Shown: one piece after another, positions 7,029 to 12,670 of the stretch | How positions within the stretch are numbered: the stretch's first letter is position 1 | Layout: each line of letters starts with the position of its first letter | Origin: Desulfobacteraceae bacterium | Lineage (GTDB): Bacteria > Desulfobacterota > Desulfobacteria > Desulfobacterales > Desulfosalsimonadaceae | Reading direction: 5' to 3' | DNA: 12,670 nt | Assembly: GCA_021162325.1 (NCBI GenBank) | Contig: JAGGYV010000105.1 | Location: 1 to 12,670 of the forward strand | Translations under genes and position numbers: made by a program | The notes under the pieces: generated by a model | The model's database searches: none | What the model saw: only the letters and a program-made list of their open reading frames with translations | Told to the model about the DNA's origin: nothing

Positions 7029-8021
7029 TTAAATCAATTTCCGGATACGGGACCACCCGTCTTCCGGAATTTTTGCGCCAATCACCCGGCATACTTCATA
7101 CCCGCAGGCAGATGCCAGCTGACCGCTTTTTTCAAACGAATATCCATTCACCATTCCAAACAAAAACCCGGAAGCCCAAAGGTCCCCGGCCCCGGTTGTA
7201 TCCAATGCTTTACCGGACCCCATCGGATCGATGGTCAATATCTGATCCTGGAAAGCGATAAGACTGCCCCGGGAACCCAGCTTAAGAACCGCCACATCCA
7301 CATTGTCAGACAATGCTTTTACCGCCTCTGCTTCATTGATATGCCCGCAGTATGCCTTGGCTTCATCCTCATTTGCAATTAAAATATCAACATACTCTTT
7401 GATAATATCTTCTAAAATATCCATGGATGCTTCAACAACATTAAAACTGGCCAGGTCCAGGCTGATCAGACTGCCTGCTTCTTTGGCCGATTTCAAAACC
7501 GCCATCATCAAGTCCCGGTTAAACAGCAAATATCCTTCCACATGGACGACCGCAGCCCCTTGAAAACAATCCAAAGATATTTCATCCGGATGCATTTCAG
7601 CGGACGCGCCCAGGCAGGTAAACATGGAACGCTGGGCATCCGGTGTAATCACGGAAAGCACCCGTCCGGTAAGTGTTGTGGAATTGAAAAGAACCGGATC
7701 CACCGAATTATTCATCAAGTCCTGTTTAAAAAGTCCCCCCAATTCATCATTTCCCATCTTACCCACAAACCGCCCGCTTCCCCCCAGTTTTGCAACACCA
7801 ATGGCAGTATTACAAGCGGAACCGCCTGAGACAAGTGACGGCGGAGACGATGCCTGAGCAATCAGGTGATCAATATAATTTTGATCCACCAGGTTCATCC
7901 CGCCCTTTTCAACACCCAGCCGCTCCATAAATTCATCCGGTTCCGTTGCCAGCATATCCATCAGCGCGGAACCGACGCCGACAACTGTTTTTCGATTCTC
8001 AGGAATTATTAATTCACCCAT
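7029..8021 (-). CDS. PfkB/ribokinase-family sugar or nucleoside kinase
   Basis: This is a cytoplasmic ATP-dependent kinase of the PfkB family, 330 residues from the preferred start. Signatures are a substrate-binding GGSACNTA at about 66-73, GKMGNDELGG at 87-96 (first PfkB signature), NEDEAKA at 217-223 (the metal/phosphate N-x-x-E motif) and the catalytic and anion-hole motif DTTGAGD at 274-280, where the last D is the catalytic base. Family members phosphorylate sugars or adenosine. Delta-proteobacterial relatives of this shape are often labelled adenosine kinase or carbohydrate kinase, and the substrate cannot be fixed here. An ATG at 8037-8039 would add six residues (MDKGKN) but lacks a ribosome-binding site. 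The ATG at 8019-8021 has AGGA six bases upstream, so I chose it. Confidence 0.88.
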   Translation of the reverse strand: MGELIIPENRKTVVGVGSALMDMLATEPDEFMERLGVEKGGMNLVDQNYIDHLIAQASSPPSLVSGGSACNTAIGVAKLGGSGRFVGKMGNDELGGLFKQDLMNNSVDPVLFNSTTLTGRVLSVITPDAQRSMFTCLGASAEMHPDEISLDCFQGAAVVHVEGYLLFNRDLMMAVLKSAKEAGSLISLDLASFNVVEASMDILEDIIKEYVDILIANEDEAKAYCGHINEAEAVKALSDNVDVAVLKLGSRGSLIAFQDQILTIDPMGSGKALDTTGAGDLWASGFLFGMVNGYSFEKSGQLASACGYEVCRVIGAKIPEDGWSRIRKLI

Positions 8022-8060
8022 ATTTTTTCCTTTATCCATGCATGCTTGCCGATTTTGCCG

Positions 8061-8077
8061 GGTTCTGCTCCAGAACC
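8061..8077. promoter_or_regulatory. Perfect 7-pair hairpin upstream of the PfkB kinase gene
   Basis: GGTTCTG (8061-8067), loop CTC, CAGAACC (8071-8077) form a perfect inverted repeat centred about 48 bases before the preferred start of the kinase. No T run follows on either strand, so it is not a standard terminator. It may be an operator, a leader hairpin or just a short palindrome. Confidence 0.35.
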
Positions 8078-8127
8078 GAATCGATCCTGCCCGTTATTAA
8101 TTCTCAATTCCACTTTCGACCATTTTT

Positions 8128-8150
8128 GTCGGGTAAGAAACCCGAGCTAC
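8128..8150. repeat. 23-base REP-like hairpin, single copy
   Basis: The unit begins GTCGGGTAAGAA and ends ACCCGAGCTAC, with TCGGGT/ACCCGA as a six-pair stem around AAGAA. It matches the two units at 9992-10014 and 10050-10072, which share the GTAG end, the GGG-TTCTT-CCC hairpin and the 23-base length. It lies between the SH3b gene and the kinase gene, directly next to a heptad tract. Confidence 0.65.
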
Positions 8151-8154
8151 GAAC

Positions 8155-8182
8155 CTTCCGCCTTCAGTCTTCAGTCTTCGGC
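8155..8182. repeat. Heptad repeat tract, CTTCAGT type
   Basis: Four seven-base units: CTTCCGC, CTTCAGT, CTTCAGT, CTTCGGC. The tract ends 11 bases before the stop codon of the SH3b gene on the plus-strand map, that is, just downstream of that gene in its own direction. The same family occurs at 10117-10144 and, in the other orientation, at 5940-5960. Confidence 0.6.
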
Positions 8183-8193
8183 CTGCCTTCCCC

Positions 8194-8673
8194 CTACCAG
8201 ACCAAATTCTTATGAATCCAGCCTTCATCTCCGTCGGCATGCTGAAGATGAATCCAGTTTCCTTTTCGCTCAAGAACCTTAAACGGAACCCCTTTGATGG
8301 CCTTAAAAATCACATCATGGTTAGTACCGGGACCGGATCGGATATTGCACCGCTCATCTCTGGGTTTTGTGATCACCGTATCTATTTTTACCATCAAATC
8401 TTTATTGATCCACCCGATGGTTCCTTCAAAATCCTTAATATAATACCACTTTCCGGTTTTATCTTTATCCAGAATCAGCATGGGCACATATTTTTCCACC
8501 TGCCACATCACCTCGTAACTGGTTCCCGGACCGGATCGAACATTTGCCACAGGAGCGTTTACTGCCAGTTTCTCGGCAAACCCATTGCTGAATGAAAACA
8601 AAACCAAAAAGAACACGGAAACAAGCATTAAAGCTTTTAATTTCCGATGATTTTTCTGTCTCCAGTACGTCAT
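8194..8673 (-). CDS. Secreted protein with two bacterial SH3 (SH3b) domains
   Basis: The 159-residue precursor starts with a basic stretch and a hydrophobic core (about 13-29), then a likely signal peptidase I site after GFA (residue 33), so the mature part should be exported. Two SH3b domains follow, at about 36-95 and 100-158. Each carries the hallmark loop, NVRSGPGT (44-51) and NIRSGPGT (110-117), and a closing GWI motif (GWINKDL, GWIHKNL). Such domains often bind cell-wall peptides or other envelope ligands; no catalytic domain is present. The ATG at 8671-8673 has GAGG eight bases upstream. It begins only 24 bases after the VWA gene stop, so the two are probably co-transcribed, which suggests an envelope-related role for the MoxR-VWA pair, though this is an inference. 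Confidence 0.85.
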   Translation of the reverse strand: MTYWRQKNHRKLKALMLVSVFFLVLFSFSNGFAEKLAVNAPVANVRSGPGTSYEVMWQVEKYVPMLILDKDKTGKWYYIKDFEGTIGWINKDLMVKIDTVITKPRDERCNIRSGPGTNHDVIFKAIKGVPFKVLERKGNWIHLQHADGDEGWIHKNLVW

Positions 8674-8697
8674 ACTTTTTACCTCAATCTTAAAATG

Positions 8698-9888
8698 TTA
8701 AGCGGCCATCAAGTGCGTAACCGCCTTTTCAAGGCCATCCAAAGACAATTCAAACATGGGGAAAATCTGACTGATCGCATTAATCGACCGGGTATACGGC
8801 CACATTCGTTCTGAAACCGGATTCAGCCAGACATTATGCGGAAATGTATCGGCAAGAAATTTTATCCGTTCGATACTGGACATTCCACTCCGCTCATGAA
8901 CATAAATTGACCCGTCCCTGGCCATAAGCTCATACGGCGCCATGCTGGCATCGCCCACCAGAATCAAACGGGTATCCGGATCTTTTCGGGCAAATTCTAC
9001 CACCCGTTTCGGTTTCTTGTACCGCGAGGAATCTTCCCAGACCGTATCATAAATCGTATTATGAAAAAAATATGTTTTCACATCCTTGAATTGTGAACGG
9101 GCATAATCAAATAATGTCTGGACCACCTGAACATAGGGGTCCATGGACCATCCACCGTTATCTATCGCCAGTATCACCTTGAGCCGATCCCGCAAGCGCC
9201 GGTCAAATACGATTTCGATTTCACCGGCGTTTTTCATGGTTTGATAAATGCTGGCATCAATATTGACCTGATCCCTGGGTCCGGAGGGTATCATGTTTCT
9301 GAGTTGTTTTAAGGCTTCCCCCATCATTGCCTGAGTCAACGGACCGGATCGGGAATAGTCTTTATACCGCCGCTCATTCGCCACTTTGAGGGCTGATTTG
9401 TTTCTGGACGATCCGCCCACCCGCAATCCTTCCGGGTGATTGCCGGAGTGCCCGACCGGAGAAGTGCCGCCGGTTCCGATCCACTTGTTTCCGCCGTTAT
9501 GCCGTTCGGTCTGGTCCTTTAACCGCTCTTTAAAATAATCCAGCAATTCGTCCGGGGAAAGATTTTTTAATGCCGATTCATCAATGCCGAGTGCGTCTGC
9601 GATTTGTTTGGGATTTTTCAACCATTCTTCCAGCAGCGCTTTGGCGATACTGTCCAGTTCGACCCCCTCCATATCCGGCATTTCAGCACCCTCAAAGTAA
9701 TGGGCAAACATCTGGTCATAAAGGTCAAAATACCGCTCGCTTTTCACCAGAATGGCACGGGTTGCCGTGTAAAAATCGCCAAGGGATTGAATCAGCCCTT
9801 TGGACAATGCTTTTTGGAGCGTTAAAAACGATGTGGGTGAAACCGGTATGCCCGCATCTTTTAATTTATAAAAAAATTCTATAAACAT
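8698..9888 (-). CDS. VWA domain protein of the CoxE-like family, MoxR partner
   Basis: The 396-residue cytoplasmic protein has a helical N-terminal region (1-125), a low-complexity glycine-rich linker (131-161, with GGNKWIGTGGTSP) and a C-terminal von Willebrand A fold of the CoxE type (about 225-396). The metal-site strand reads LAIDNGGWSMDPY (240-252), where a canonical site has DxSxS. Here the first serine is glycine, so the metal site looks degenerate. VGDASM at 311-316 and FFHN at 274-277 are further conserved stretches. Proteins of this type work with MoxR AAA+ ATPases as chaperone-like pairs that mature or activate metalloenzymes; the client here is unknown. A moxR gene lies upstream, separated by repeats. 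The ATG at 9886-9888 gives the expected family start MFIEFFYKLKDAGIPVSP but has no good ribosome-binding site. Confidence 0.85.
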   Translation of the reverse strand: MFIEFFYKLKDAGIPVSPTSFLTLQKALSKGLIQSLGDFYTATRAILVKSERYFDLYDQMFAHYFEGAEMPDMEGVELDSIAKALLEEWLKNPKQIADALGIDESALKNLSPDELLDYFKERLKDQTERHNGGNKWIGTGGTSPVGHSGNHPEGLRVGGSSRNKSALKVANERRYKDYSRSGPLTQAMMGEALKQLRNMIPSGPRDQVNIDASIYQTMKNAGEIEIVFDRRLRDRLKVILAIDNGGWSMDPYVQVVQTLFDYARSQFKDVKTYFFHNTIYDTVWEDSSRYKKPKRVVEFARKDPDTRLILVGDASMAPYELMARDGSIYVHERSGMSSIERIKFLADTFPHNVWLNPVSERMWPYTRSINAISQIFPMFELSLDGLEKAVTHLMAA

Positions 9889-9991
9889 TTTGATTAATTT
9901 GGTTTGCTTAAAATATTGTTAATTAAGGGCTTCTTAAAAAGCTTTCTGATGTCGTTTCGCGCCACTTATATCAATCAATAACTTCTATGAG

Positions 9992-10072
9992 GTAGGCCGG
10001 GTTTCTTACCCGGCACCAAAAGCCACCGATTAACATGACATTCTCATTTGTCGGGAAAGAATCCCGACCTAC
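9992..10072. repeat. Inverted pair of REP-like hairpins (BIME-like)
   Basis: Two 23-base units face each other: 9992-10014 starts GTAGGCCGGG with stem GCCGGGT/ACCCGGC, and 10050-10072 ends TCCCGACCTAC with stem GTCGGGA/TCCCGAC. The 35 bases between them show no strong structure. This head-to-head arrangement of REP units resembles a bacterial interspersed mosaic element. A third unit is at 8128-8150. It fills most of the 269-base gap between moxR and the VWA gene and may affect processing or stability of a shared transcript. I see no flanking direct repeat. Confidence 0.7.
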
Positions 10073-10116
10073 GATTTATTTCGCCGGCAAGGATGAAGTG
10101 CAATGGAACTTTTTTT

Positions 10117-10144
10117 CTTCAGCCTTCAGCCTTCAGCCTTCTAC
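10117..10144. repeat. Heptad repeat tract, CTTCAGC type
   Basis: Three exact CTTCAGC units and a fourth degenerate unit CTTCTAC follow one another without spacers. The tract ends 13 bases before the moxR stop on the plus-strand map, just downstream of moxR in its own direction. The tract at 8155-8182 has the same placement after the SH3b gene. Confidence 0.65.
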
Positions 10145-10157
10145 CTAAAAACCTTTA

Positions 10158-11012
10158 TTAAAACAGTTTCCGCCGACTGGTCAGAGTACTGGCTGCAACA
10201 TAATCCTGGCTTTTTTTAAACAATATCCCCAGAAAAGGAATATCTCCTTTGGCCAGCTGTTTTGCTTTAAAATCCGGATCCGCATCCAGCGCCCGAATCC
10301 AGTTAATCAATTCACGTGTGGCCGGTTTTTTTTCAACCGCATCGATTTCCCGCAATCGATAAAATGTGGCAATGGAATTTTCCATCAGTTCCGGTGCCAG
10401 GTTCGGGAAATGAACATTGATAATTTTCCGCATCATTTTAGGATCCGGAAACGCGATATGATGGAAATTACACCGGCCCAGAAAGGGGTCTGACAAATCT
10501 TTTTTGGCATTTGAGGTGATAATAAATACCGGCCGGTGAATTGTCTGGATGGTTTTGTCAATTTCGATAATATCAAATTCCATTTGATCCAGAACATCCA
10601 ACATATCATCCTGAAAATCCGTGTCCGCTTTGTCTATCTCATCAATCAGCAGAACTGTTCGTTTGTCTGCGGTAAACGCCTGGCCGATCTTTCCCATTTT
10701 AATATAATCTTCAATCCGGCTGGCATCTCTTTTGGAATCGCCGAACCGGCTGTCATTCAAGCGGGTTAAGGTGTCATACTGATAAAGCGCTTCCACCAGC
10801 TTCATGCTGGATTTTACATTCAACACAATCAGCGGCATGCGCAATGATTCCGCAATAGCATGGGCCAGCATGGTTTTACCGGTTCCGGGTTCCCCTTTTA
10901 AAAGCAGCGGCATTTCCAGTTCCATGGTAATATTCACAATTTTTGCCAGCTCGTCATCTAAAATATATTTATTGGCGCCTTTAAAGCCTTTTTCATTCTC
11001 TTTTGTTGTCAT
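10158..11012 (-). CDS. MoxR-type AAA+ ATPase
   Basis: This is a cytoplasmic AAA+ ATPase of the MoxR kind, 284 residues. It carries Walker A GEPGTGKT (40-47), Walker B LLIDEID (121-127), sensor 1 IITSN (164-168), a probable arginine finger in DPFLGRC (R180) and a sensor 2 region PATRELINWIR (230-240, R233). The KSSMKLVEALYQYD segment (67-80) fits the MoxR helix-2 insert. MoxR proteins act with VWA-domain partners as chaperones in assembling or activating other proteins, and a CoxE-like VWA gene follows here after 269 bases of repeats. The ATG at 11010-11012 has a weak AGG seven bases upstream. Upstream, a TIR-bounded miniature element begins 41 bases from the start codon and could have altered the promoter. 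Confidence 0.88.
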   Translation of the reverse strand: MTTKENEKGFKGANKYILDDELAKIVNITMELEMPLLLKGEPGTGKTMLAHAIAESLRMPLIVLNVKSSMKLVEALYQYDTLTRLNDSRFGDSKRDASRIEDYIKMGKIGQAFTADKRTVLLIDEIDKADTDFQDDMLDVLDQMEFDIIEIDKTIQTIHRPVFIITSNAKKDLSDPFLGRCNFHHIAFPDPKMMRKIINVHFPNLAPELMENSIATFYRLREIDAVEKKPATRELINWIRALDADPDFKAKQLAKGDIPFLGILFKKSQDYVAASTLTSRRKLF

Positions 11013-11052
11013 AAGTTTACCTGTATTTATTTAATTACGAATTACAATTTTT

Positions 11053-11225
11053 GGCTTTAGTCATCGTTTCGGCCAGCACAATGTCATTCCGGCATGCTTC
11101 CCCGATAGAAACATTCGAGGACAAGCTTAGCCGGAATCTATGTTTGGATATAGCACATAGCTGGATTCCCGATAGAAACATTCGGGAATGACAAATCTGC
11201 TTTGGCCGAAACGATGATCAAGGCC
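11053..11225. mobile_element. Miniature TIR element, copy A (173 bases), with 8-base duplication
   Basis: The ends are 22-base inverted repeats, left at 11053-11074 (starts GGCTTTAGTCATCG) and right at 11204-11225, matching at 19 of 22 positions. Exactly outside them lies the 8-base direct repeat CAATTTTT (11045-11052 and 11226-11233). The interior is non-coding. It holds an inner inverted pair TGTCATTCC (11082-11090) and GGAATGACA (11185-11193), and a 17-base direct repeat starting CCCGATAGAAAC at 11101 and 11168. The same ends bound copy B at 12528-12661, but the interiors differ. Structure and duplication indicate a MITE-like element moved in trans. With the element at 11283-11351 it accounts for most of the 389-base gap between the methyltransferase gene and moxR. 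Confidence 0.8.
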
Positions 11226-11282
11226 CAATTTTTTTATTTTTTATCACTTAACTAAAGTAGATAACCAGAAAAAAAAATTTTA

Positions 11283-11351
11283 ACCACAGAGGACACAGAG
11301 AAAAAGAGTTTATTTTAATTCTTCCTCTGTGAGCTCGGTGTTCTCAGTGGT
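11283..11351. mobile_element. Miniature ACCAC-ended element with 8-base direct repeats
   Basis: The 69-base element starts ACCACAGAGGACACAGAG and ends CTCGGTGTTCTCAGTGGT. The 18-base ends are inverted copies at 15 positions. AAATTTTA flanks it exactly on both sides (11275-11282 and 11352-11359), consistent with a target-site duplication. It is the second member of the family seen at 6945-7007 and lies 50 bases beyond the methyltransferase stop. Confidence 0.6.
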
Positions 11352-11401
11352 AAATTTTACTTTTAACGATGCTATTAAAAACATACTTTCACTGCTTTAA
11401 A

Positions 11402-12472
11402 CTAACTGGATAGCCTTATTTTTTCAGACAGTTCACGTGTCATACGAATCACTTTTTTTGCAATATCAAGGGGCAGGGCCCCGGTACCGCAACTCGGTGT
11501 AATCAGAGACTGCTCAATAATTCTTGAGCGGTCTATGCCAATCGCTTCCATCTGAAGGACTTCATTTTCCCAGAGCATTGCCAAAGATTCAACACTTTCT
11601 TTTTCCACATCTTCTATATCTCCGGTGGGCACAATTCCCCACGCAATAAGGCCGCCTTTTTCAATAAATTTTTTCAGTTGCGTAGGATACAATATAAATT
11701 TATCAAAAAACGAATACGCGTCAAAACTGACAATATCAGCCGAAGAATCCAGAATGATCGACCATTCGGCATTTGCGCACACGTGAACACCGGCCAAAGC
11801 GCCTTCCTCATGAACAGCTGCAATCACCTCTTCTAAGCATGCTTCGACATCCTGGTGGGACACGCTGATAAACGCTGATGAGCCAAAACCGGTCAAACCG
11901 GGTTCGTCCAGAAATATAATCACCGGGACCCCGTATTTTTTCAACTGCTTCACCTGCCAGCGGGCTTTTAACGCAATGCTTTTTATTGCCGCATCCCGCA
12001 GTTGATCATTGTAGAAGATGGCTTTTCCGGCCTGATCCACCACGCCGGTGGAAAATGTAAACGGGCCGACAACCTGCCCCTTAACCGCAACTGGCGGTTT
12101 TTCAAGAGCATCCAGAGTTTTTATAAATTCAAAAAAACCCGGCGCCGTCTCGTTCGTCATCGCAAACCGGGAGTTGGCCAATTTTAATTCATCTTCCATA
12201 ATCGCCATATATTCTTCAAAAAATGCCAAAATTTGCTGATCAAAAGCGTCATCATTTGTCTGAATAAATTTCCGGTCCCCATCGGTTTTAATTCCCGGCA
12301 TACCCGGCAAAAACTGTGCAATAATCCCCTCTGACTTGAAATGGGGCAGTTGAATCCATAAGGGAATATCCGGTGTATATTCCATCATCATTTTAACTGC
12401 TTTGCCATGGTCTTCTAAGGGCAGACTGCCGATCCAGGCCGGCAACCCGCAGGGCTTAAAATCTATTTTCAT
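11402..12472 (-). CDS. Core-type methionine synthase / MetE-UROD family methyltransferase
   Basis: The 356-residue protein corresponds to the catalytic C-terminal half of cobalamin-independent methionine synthase and lacks the N-terminal folate domain. Such core enzymes methylate homocysteine or a related thiol using a methyl-corrinoid protein as donor. Markers are the start region GLPAWIGSLP (9-18), KGQVVGPFTF (131-140), FLDEPGL (187-193), and zinc-ligand positions H230 and C232 in GVHVCANAEW and C328 in TPSCGTG. The fourth position, glutamate in MetE, appears to be D251 in IVSFDAY. The ATG at 12470-12472 has AAGGA ten bases upstream and gives the family-like start. A GTG at 12494-12496 would add eight residues but has no ribosome-binding site. 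It could instead be a UROD-like methyltransferase acting on another thiol. It is bracketed by two related TIR elements. Confidence 0.75.
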   Translation of the reverse strand: MKIDFKPCGLPAWIGSLPLEDHGKAVKMMMEYTPDIPLWIQLPHFKSEGIIAQFLPGMPGIKTDGDRKFIQTNDDAFDQQILAFFEEYMAIMEDELKLANSRFAMTNETAPGFFEFIKTLDALEKPPVAVKGQVVGPFTFSTGVVDQAGKAIFYNDQLRDAAIKSIALKARWQVKQLKKYGVPVIIFLDEPGLTGFGSSAFISVSHQDVEACLEEVIAAVHEEGALAGVHVCANAEWSIILDSSADIVSFDAYSFFDKFILYPTQLKKFIEKGGLIAWGIVPTGDIEDVEKESVESLAMLWENEVLQMEAIGIDRSRIIEQSLITPSCGTGALPLDIAKKVIRMTRELSEKIRLSS

Positions 12473-12527
12473 GCAGAAGGTTTCCTTTTTATACACTCAA
12501 TTTTATACTGTTGATAATCATTTTTTC

Positions 12528-12661
12528 GGCCTTGATCATCGTTTCGGCCACGGTACAACCCCGATTCCTTATCGAAGGACCGTAGCGGATGGCTTCAGCC
12601 TTCCAATCTTATGGAGGTCTAAAGACCTCCGCTACATATGGCCGAAACGATGATCAAGGCC
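12528..12661. mobile_element. Miniature TIR element, copy B (134 bases), with 8-base duplication
   Basis: Perfect 22-base inverted repeats at 12528-12549 (starts GGCCTTGATCATCG) and 12640-12661 are flanked exactly by ATTTTTTC on both sides (12520-12527 and 12662-12669). The interior is a run of hairpins. ACGGT/ACCGT with TCCTT/AAGGA covers 12550-12583. A GTAGCGGA/TCCGCTAC pair (12582-12589, 12628-12635) encloses GGCT-TC-AGCC and the perfect GGAGGTCT-AA-AGACCTCC (12613-12630). It has no coding capacity. The left edge is 55 bases upstream of the methyltransferase start, so the promoter of that gene must lie in the short remaining gap, inside the element or beyond it. Confidence 0.85.
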
Positions 12662-12670
12662 ATTTTTTCA

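Noticed and set aside
6813..7382. Plus-strand open frame of 189 residues spanning the TPR gene start, the gap and the kinase gene end
   Set aside because: It overlaps two well-supported minus-strand genes and a miniature repeat; no ribosome-binding site or motif was seen.
9992..10072. Target-site duplication around the inverted REP pair
   Set aside because: The bases outside the two GTAG ends do not match, unlike the four elements where they match exactly.
8155..10144. Heptad tracts and REP units considered as a CRISPR array
   Set aside because: There are no regular 20-50 base spacers, no repeats of CRISPR length and no cas genes nearby.
12473..12527. A SAM or cobalamin riboswitch upstream of the methionine synthase gene
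   Set aside because: Only 55 bases separate the start codon from the TIR element, and neither they nor the element interior show the conserved cores of those riboswitches.

Overview
The window looks like chromosomal DNA of an anaerobic, sulfate-reducing Desulfobacterota bacterium, most likely of the Desulfobacterales type. This is inferred from the character of the proteins (TrkA/TrkH, long RecD2, a MoxR-VWA pair, a PfkB kinase of delta-proteobacterial style, a short core-type methionine synthase) and from intergenic gaps crowded with short palindromic repeats. No species can be named from the sequence. Every supported gene lies on the minus strand, so transcription runs from right to left.

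Layout in order of transcription. At 12472-11402 is a core (folate-domain-less) MetE/UROD-type methyltransferase, bracketed by two members of a TIR-bounded miniature element family (12528-12661 and 11053-11225). Next come a MoxR-type AAA+ ATPase (11012-10158), its presumed VWA/CoxE-like partner (9888-8698) and a secreted double SH3b protein (8673-8194) only 24 bases downstream. These are followed by a PfkB-family kinase (8021-7029), a membrane-anchored TPR protein of the YfgM type (6883-6203) and the RecD2 helicase (5917-3722). Then comes the potassium-uptake operon trkA-trkH (3494-684), in which the trkA stop directly abuts the trkH start. A tRNA-Lys/tRNA-Glu operon (576-407) follows, with a recognisable sigma70-type promoter and an intrinsic terminator. 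A small unrecognised ORF (231-49) lies at the left end.

The genes themselves are mostly housekeeping. The unusual content is between them. Four miniature elements are each flanked exactly by an 8- or 9-base T-rich direct repeat, the mark of a target-site duplication. They belong to two sequence families: one with 22-base terminal inverted repeats beginning GGCCTTGATCATCG, and one with ACCAC...GTGGT-type ends. The two members of the first family have unrelated interiors, each holding a different palindrome, as if a conserved pair of ends carried exchangeable small cargo. In addition there are three 23-base REP-like hairpins, one GTCATT...AATGAC palindromic repeat, three tracts of heptad repeats of the CTTCAGC type, and a tract of 9-10 base ACTTTAG repeats. 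No CRISPR array, rRNA, complete insertion sequence or prophage gene is visible.
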